Assembly: GCF_024586455.1 (NCBI RefSeq)
Contig: NC_065920.1
Coordinates: 76,252,215 to 76,316,214, forward strand
Reading direction: 5' to 3'
Source of the DNA: Bactrocera neohumeralis
Taxonomy: Eukaryota > Arthropoda > Insecta > Diptera > Tephritidae
Length of the DNA: 64,000 nt
Shown: positions 60,720 to 64,000 of the stretch, piece after piece
Position numbering within the stretch: the stretch's first letter is position 1
Layout: each line of letters opens with the position of its first letter
Position numbers and translations under genes: made by a program
The notes under the pieces: generated by a model
Told to the model about the DNA's origin: nothing
Database searches by the model: none
Seen by the model: the letters and a program-made list of their open reading frames with translations, nothing else

Positions 60720-61650
60720 TCGTTGCTTGACAATAATCGCTACCAAGTTTCAGGTGTAAAATTTCAGATCGATATCTCAAAAACTGAGACTAGATCGCAT
60801 ATATAGGGACAGGCAGATAGTGTCACATGGCGAATCAGCTGGTCACGCAGATCTTTTATAATATATAGACTTTATATGGCCTCCGACGTTTCATTTTGGG
60901 ATCAGGAAATCAGTAGAGTTTAAGATCGTTGAAGGTAAGCCTCATTCTGGACGACCTTTGATCTTTTCAATTGATGGAAATATTAAAAAAAAGTGAAGGA
61001 TAAGGTGCTTGAAAAACGTCAGGCAAGTGTAGGGAGATGGCAAGAGAGCTCGACATCTATCACAAGTCTGATCGAATGTTTTTGGTGTATACATTGGGTA
61101 TGAAACGCATTCTTGTTCGGCTGGTCTCGATAAAGCTAAATTTTTTTCAATTTTATCTGCCGATAAGATATGATTTTATGAGCTTGGTATGCAAACAAGT
61201 CAACAATCAACGGAATGGAGAAAAAAACGAGCAGAAACCAAAAACACCAAGCCAAAGCCGCTCAAAAATCAAGGTGCTCATTGTTTTTTTCGATATACGT
61301 CGTTTGCTGCATCACGAATTCATTCTGGAGGGATAGATCATCAATAAGAAGAAACTATTTGGCCGTATTGAAGCTTTTGCGTGAGAACATCTGTTGAAAA
61401 TGCCCAGAATTGTGGAAGAACAATTCATGGGTTTTACTCGATGATAATGCACCATCGCATTGAGCCACGATTGTGACCGAATCTCGGGCCAAAAACGCAA
61501 TGAATCGATCACACTATTTTAACCAAATTTGGCTCCGTGTGATTTTTTCTTGTTCCCCAAACTGAAATTGCCGCTCCGTGGAACCCATTTTCAATCGAGC
61601 GAAAAATTAAACCAAATTCACTGAAGGAGTTGAAGGCCAGTTCAAACAAT
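60720..61650 (+). pseudogene. Mariner transposase relic next to a family A tail
   Basis: 60720-60890 is a family A tail (TTTCAGATCGATATCTCAAA). From about 60925 the plus strand encodes mariner pieces in broken frames: an IVEGKPHSGRP-like hinge, MARELDIYHKSDRMF (61037), KVLIVFFDIRRLLHHEF (about 61270-61320), LLDDNAPSH (about 61437-61463) and APCDFFLFPKLKLPLRGTHF (about 61530-61590). It resembles the family at 7260-7960 but is less deleted. Frameshifts make it dead. Confidence 0.65.
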
Positions 61651-61719
61651 CTTTTTCTTTATATATACCATAATGGTCGAAATTCGTCCAATATTTGGTG
61701 GCTTCAAACTGAAGAAAAA

Positions 61720-61970
61720 AATCAAATTATCAAAGTAACTTTCATAGGTGCAGTTCTTATATCATAGAAGGTTATACAAAAATATTTATCTGTATTTTGA
61801 GTTGTTTGTTTGTATCGCAAACATGTGATATACTGGTTCGATCTCAACAATTTTTACAGACATTTTAACGTTGTCTTGATTAACAATCCGATCGTTCAGC
61901 TGGTATGGCAGATATACAAGTTAGTGAAGGCCGCTTTATATAATTTCTTCGGATAGTATAGCAATGCCTC
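61720..61970 (+). repeat. Family A repeat fragment
   Basis: Contains CATAGGTGCAGTTCTTATA, GGTTATACAAAAATATTTAT and GGTATGGCAGATATAC, which are diverged words of the left half of family A. Confidence 0.5.
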
Positions 61971-62259
61971 GGATATTAAATGTTTTCAAGCTCATCATGG
62001 AACGGTTTCAACTATCATTCCGATTGTCTTGTACTATTATTGGCTATATAAGACATCACACCTTTAGACAGTCACTGTGGTGTCGTGGGTAGATTTTCTC
62101 TTTATTATATCCGCGATCAAAACCAACTCAGATCAAACAACATCTCAAAATGAAAAAAAAATGAATATACAATGTATAAACCTTCAGAAAACTTTTTTGA
62201 ACCTCCGCTTGCCACATAATGTCAAACCGAAGATAGAAATATGATCATTTTTAAAAGAA

Positions 62260-63180
62260 AGTTTGTCATATAAAAAGCGCATCAACACCAGAAATCATAG
62301 CCAAATTAGAGGATATAGCTTAGGAAGATCGTCGATTGACTGTGAGGCTGTAAACATCTCATTAGGCAGTGTGAGACATATTTAACGTGAATTTTTGGGT
62401 TTTAGAAAGCTGTGGGCACAATGGGTGCCGCATTCGCTAACAATGAAACAAAAACACATTCGAATGCGACTTTCTCAGCAACTTTTGGAGCGTTTTGAAA
62501 GGGATAAAGTGGATTTGGCGCGTCGATTCATCACTATGGAAGAGACTTGGGTCTATCACCATGATCCTAAATCTAAACAAGAGGCTAAAGAGTGGTGTGA
62601 AACTGGTTGCTCGGCTTCGAAAGAAGTTCGTGTCCGGAAATCGGTTAAGAAGATTATGGCATAATTTTTTTTGGAATGTGAGAGTAATTATGTTTGTGGA
62701 TTACTTGCAAACTGGTAAAACAATTAATTCTGAATATCATTGCAACCTTTTGGACTAGTTGAAGAAAAAAATTCGTGAAAAAAGACCCGGTTTGCAGAAG
62801 AAAAAAATTCTTTTTCATCAGAACAATGCACCGTGTCGCAAGAGCATTTTGGCAATGGCTAAAATCCATGAACTAAAATTCAAACTGTTGGAGCATCCAC
62901 CGTATTCACCAGACTTCCAGCGACTTCCATTTGTTTCCAGAACTCAAAAAATGTATGCATGACAAGCGTTTTTCATCAAATGAAGAGGTCATAACGGCTG
63001 TTGAAGAATATAATATTTTGCAGACCTTCCTAATTATAACTTCAGGGATGGGATCCACAGATCGGAGGATCGTTGGAGCAAGTGTAGTAATGTTCACGGA
63101 GATTATACCGAATAACGTGTATTTTGAATCATAAAATTGTGTTTTTCTTATCAAACGACAAAACTTATTGAACAACCTGG
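62260..63180 (+). pseudogene. Mariner transposase relic, most complete copy
   Basis: The plus strand shows, in order: TPEIIAKLEDIA (about 62290), DRRLTVRL, ISLGSVRHI, then FRKLWAQWVPHSLTMKQKHI (from 62398), RRFITMEETWVYHHDPKSKQ (about 62521-62580), DYLQTGKTINSEYHCNLLD (to 62758), KKKILFHQNNAPCRKSILAM (about 62800-62860), EHPPYSPDF and the C-terminal KRFSSNEEVITAVEEY. The first catalytic aspartate is glutamate (MEETW), the second is asparagine (HQNNAP), and the third is removed by a small deletion after YSPDF. At least three frameshifts are present. The ancestor would have been a roughly 345-residue mariner transposase. Confidence 0.85.
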
Positions 63181-64000
63181 TAAGACGCTCACTATGCTAA
63201 GTATTTATAGCATAATCTAACTTCTAGAACGATTATATTATACTTTCTATATATCTATCTAATTGTTATTGCTAAGTGCGTTGGCACCACTAGTTCTCAC
63301 TGCTGACTCATGCAGCTTCCCTATTTCGTTTTTTTGATCTGATCTAACTTCTTTTTAAACTTTCTACTTCAATTTTTTGTATGTCTGTCAACTAATAAAA
63401 CTTTTTTATGGATTAATATTTAACTAAAACAGTTAGTTCATGCATAATAATGAAAGTAAATCAACAACTAAAATGTTAATGAATTACAACAACAAGAAAG
63501 TTAAAGCAAACAAAGGACAGCAACGAATTTTTGAAATTAGTAAAACAAAACTTTGCATTAACGAACATAAAATGCAGTAAATTATAGCAAAATCCGCTTA
63601 CCTCTTCAACTAAAAACGGCTTATTTACAAATTTCATCTCTTCTCCTCACACTTTTCTCCTCTTCATTTAAGCAAACAATCAATTAAATGAATCAACTCA
63701 AAATCATAATTTACAAGTAGCTAAATGAGAAATGCAACAACAATAATAATATTGTATAATAATCATGAGCTATAAAAAGTTGTGGTGCTTGGTTGGTTGT
63801 CAGTTGGTTGGTGTTGTTGGTGGTGATTCCAGGTTTTTGCGTTTTCGAACACTACGACATATACTTTTGTGAGTGCTAAATTGTTGTTGTTGCCGTTTAC
63901 GAAGTTTAGGTGAAACAAATAAAAGTCTGTGTGCACACAAAAATTTCTAGAACCAATATACAAGAGTGGCGGGGGCGCACTAAACAACACTAAATACATA
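63181..64000. other. AT-rich stretch to window end
   Basis: No coding frame or element recognised. CAACAA/GTTGTT runs near 63730 and 63810 give short spurious frames. Confidence 0.4.

Overview
The window is dipteran nuclear DNA, most likely from a tephritid-type fruit fly (inference). It is strongly A/T-rich with long introns and intergenic spacers. The short introns are of fly size (about 68-83 nt), there are many (CA)n tracts, and a dense graveyard of mariner/Tc1 and non-LTR retrotransposon relics is present. I see no bacterial genes, rRNA, tRNA or CRISPR array.

Two host genes can be supported. On the plus strand at 22593-24871 lies a six-exon gene for an orthologue of CLAMP, the Drosophila GA-repeat-binding zinc-finger protein. 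Exon joins are all in phase and give a 638-residue product with one N-terminal and six C-terminal C2H2 fingers. On the minus strand, between 47853 and 35472, are three phase-compatible exons of a long-intron gene for a MYND-type zinc-finger protein. Its 5' exons lie beyond those I could find. The 222-nt middle exon is symmetrical and may be a cassette.

Layout: 1-22 kb is intergenic, with relics of at least six mariner/Tc1-like elements, two non-LTR elements, a 29-bp minisatellite and a MITE. 22.5-26 kb is the Clamp gene and its probable 3' UTR. 26.7-27.4 kb is an extreme poly-T tract. 27.4-35 kb is AT-rich spacer, or long 3' UTR of the MYND gene, with a mariner relic, a Jockey relic and a tandem array. 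35.3-47.9 kb holds the MYND gene exons and two long introns full of relics. 48-64 kb contains a near-perfect fold-back element, a short Tc1-type MITE with a perfect 28-bp inverted repeat, several AT-rich local duplications and arrays, and two more mariner copies.

The most interesting signals are these. (1) A 168-codon reading frame continues open, in frame, after the Clamp stop codon. It could be reached by readthrough or by a 72-nt alternative intron that removes the stop. (2) A shorter in-frame continuation follows the MYND gene stop. (3) A 435-bp fold-back could form a long hairpin RNA. (4) A 1.1-kb array of 29-bp units contains ten exact copies of the forkhead core GTAAACA. (5) A 600-bp T tract contains what looks like a T-converted copy of its own flank. 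The two genes are not obviously functionally linked.
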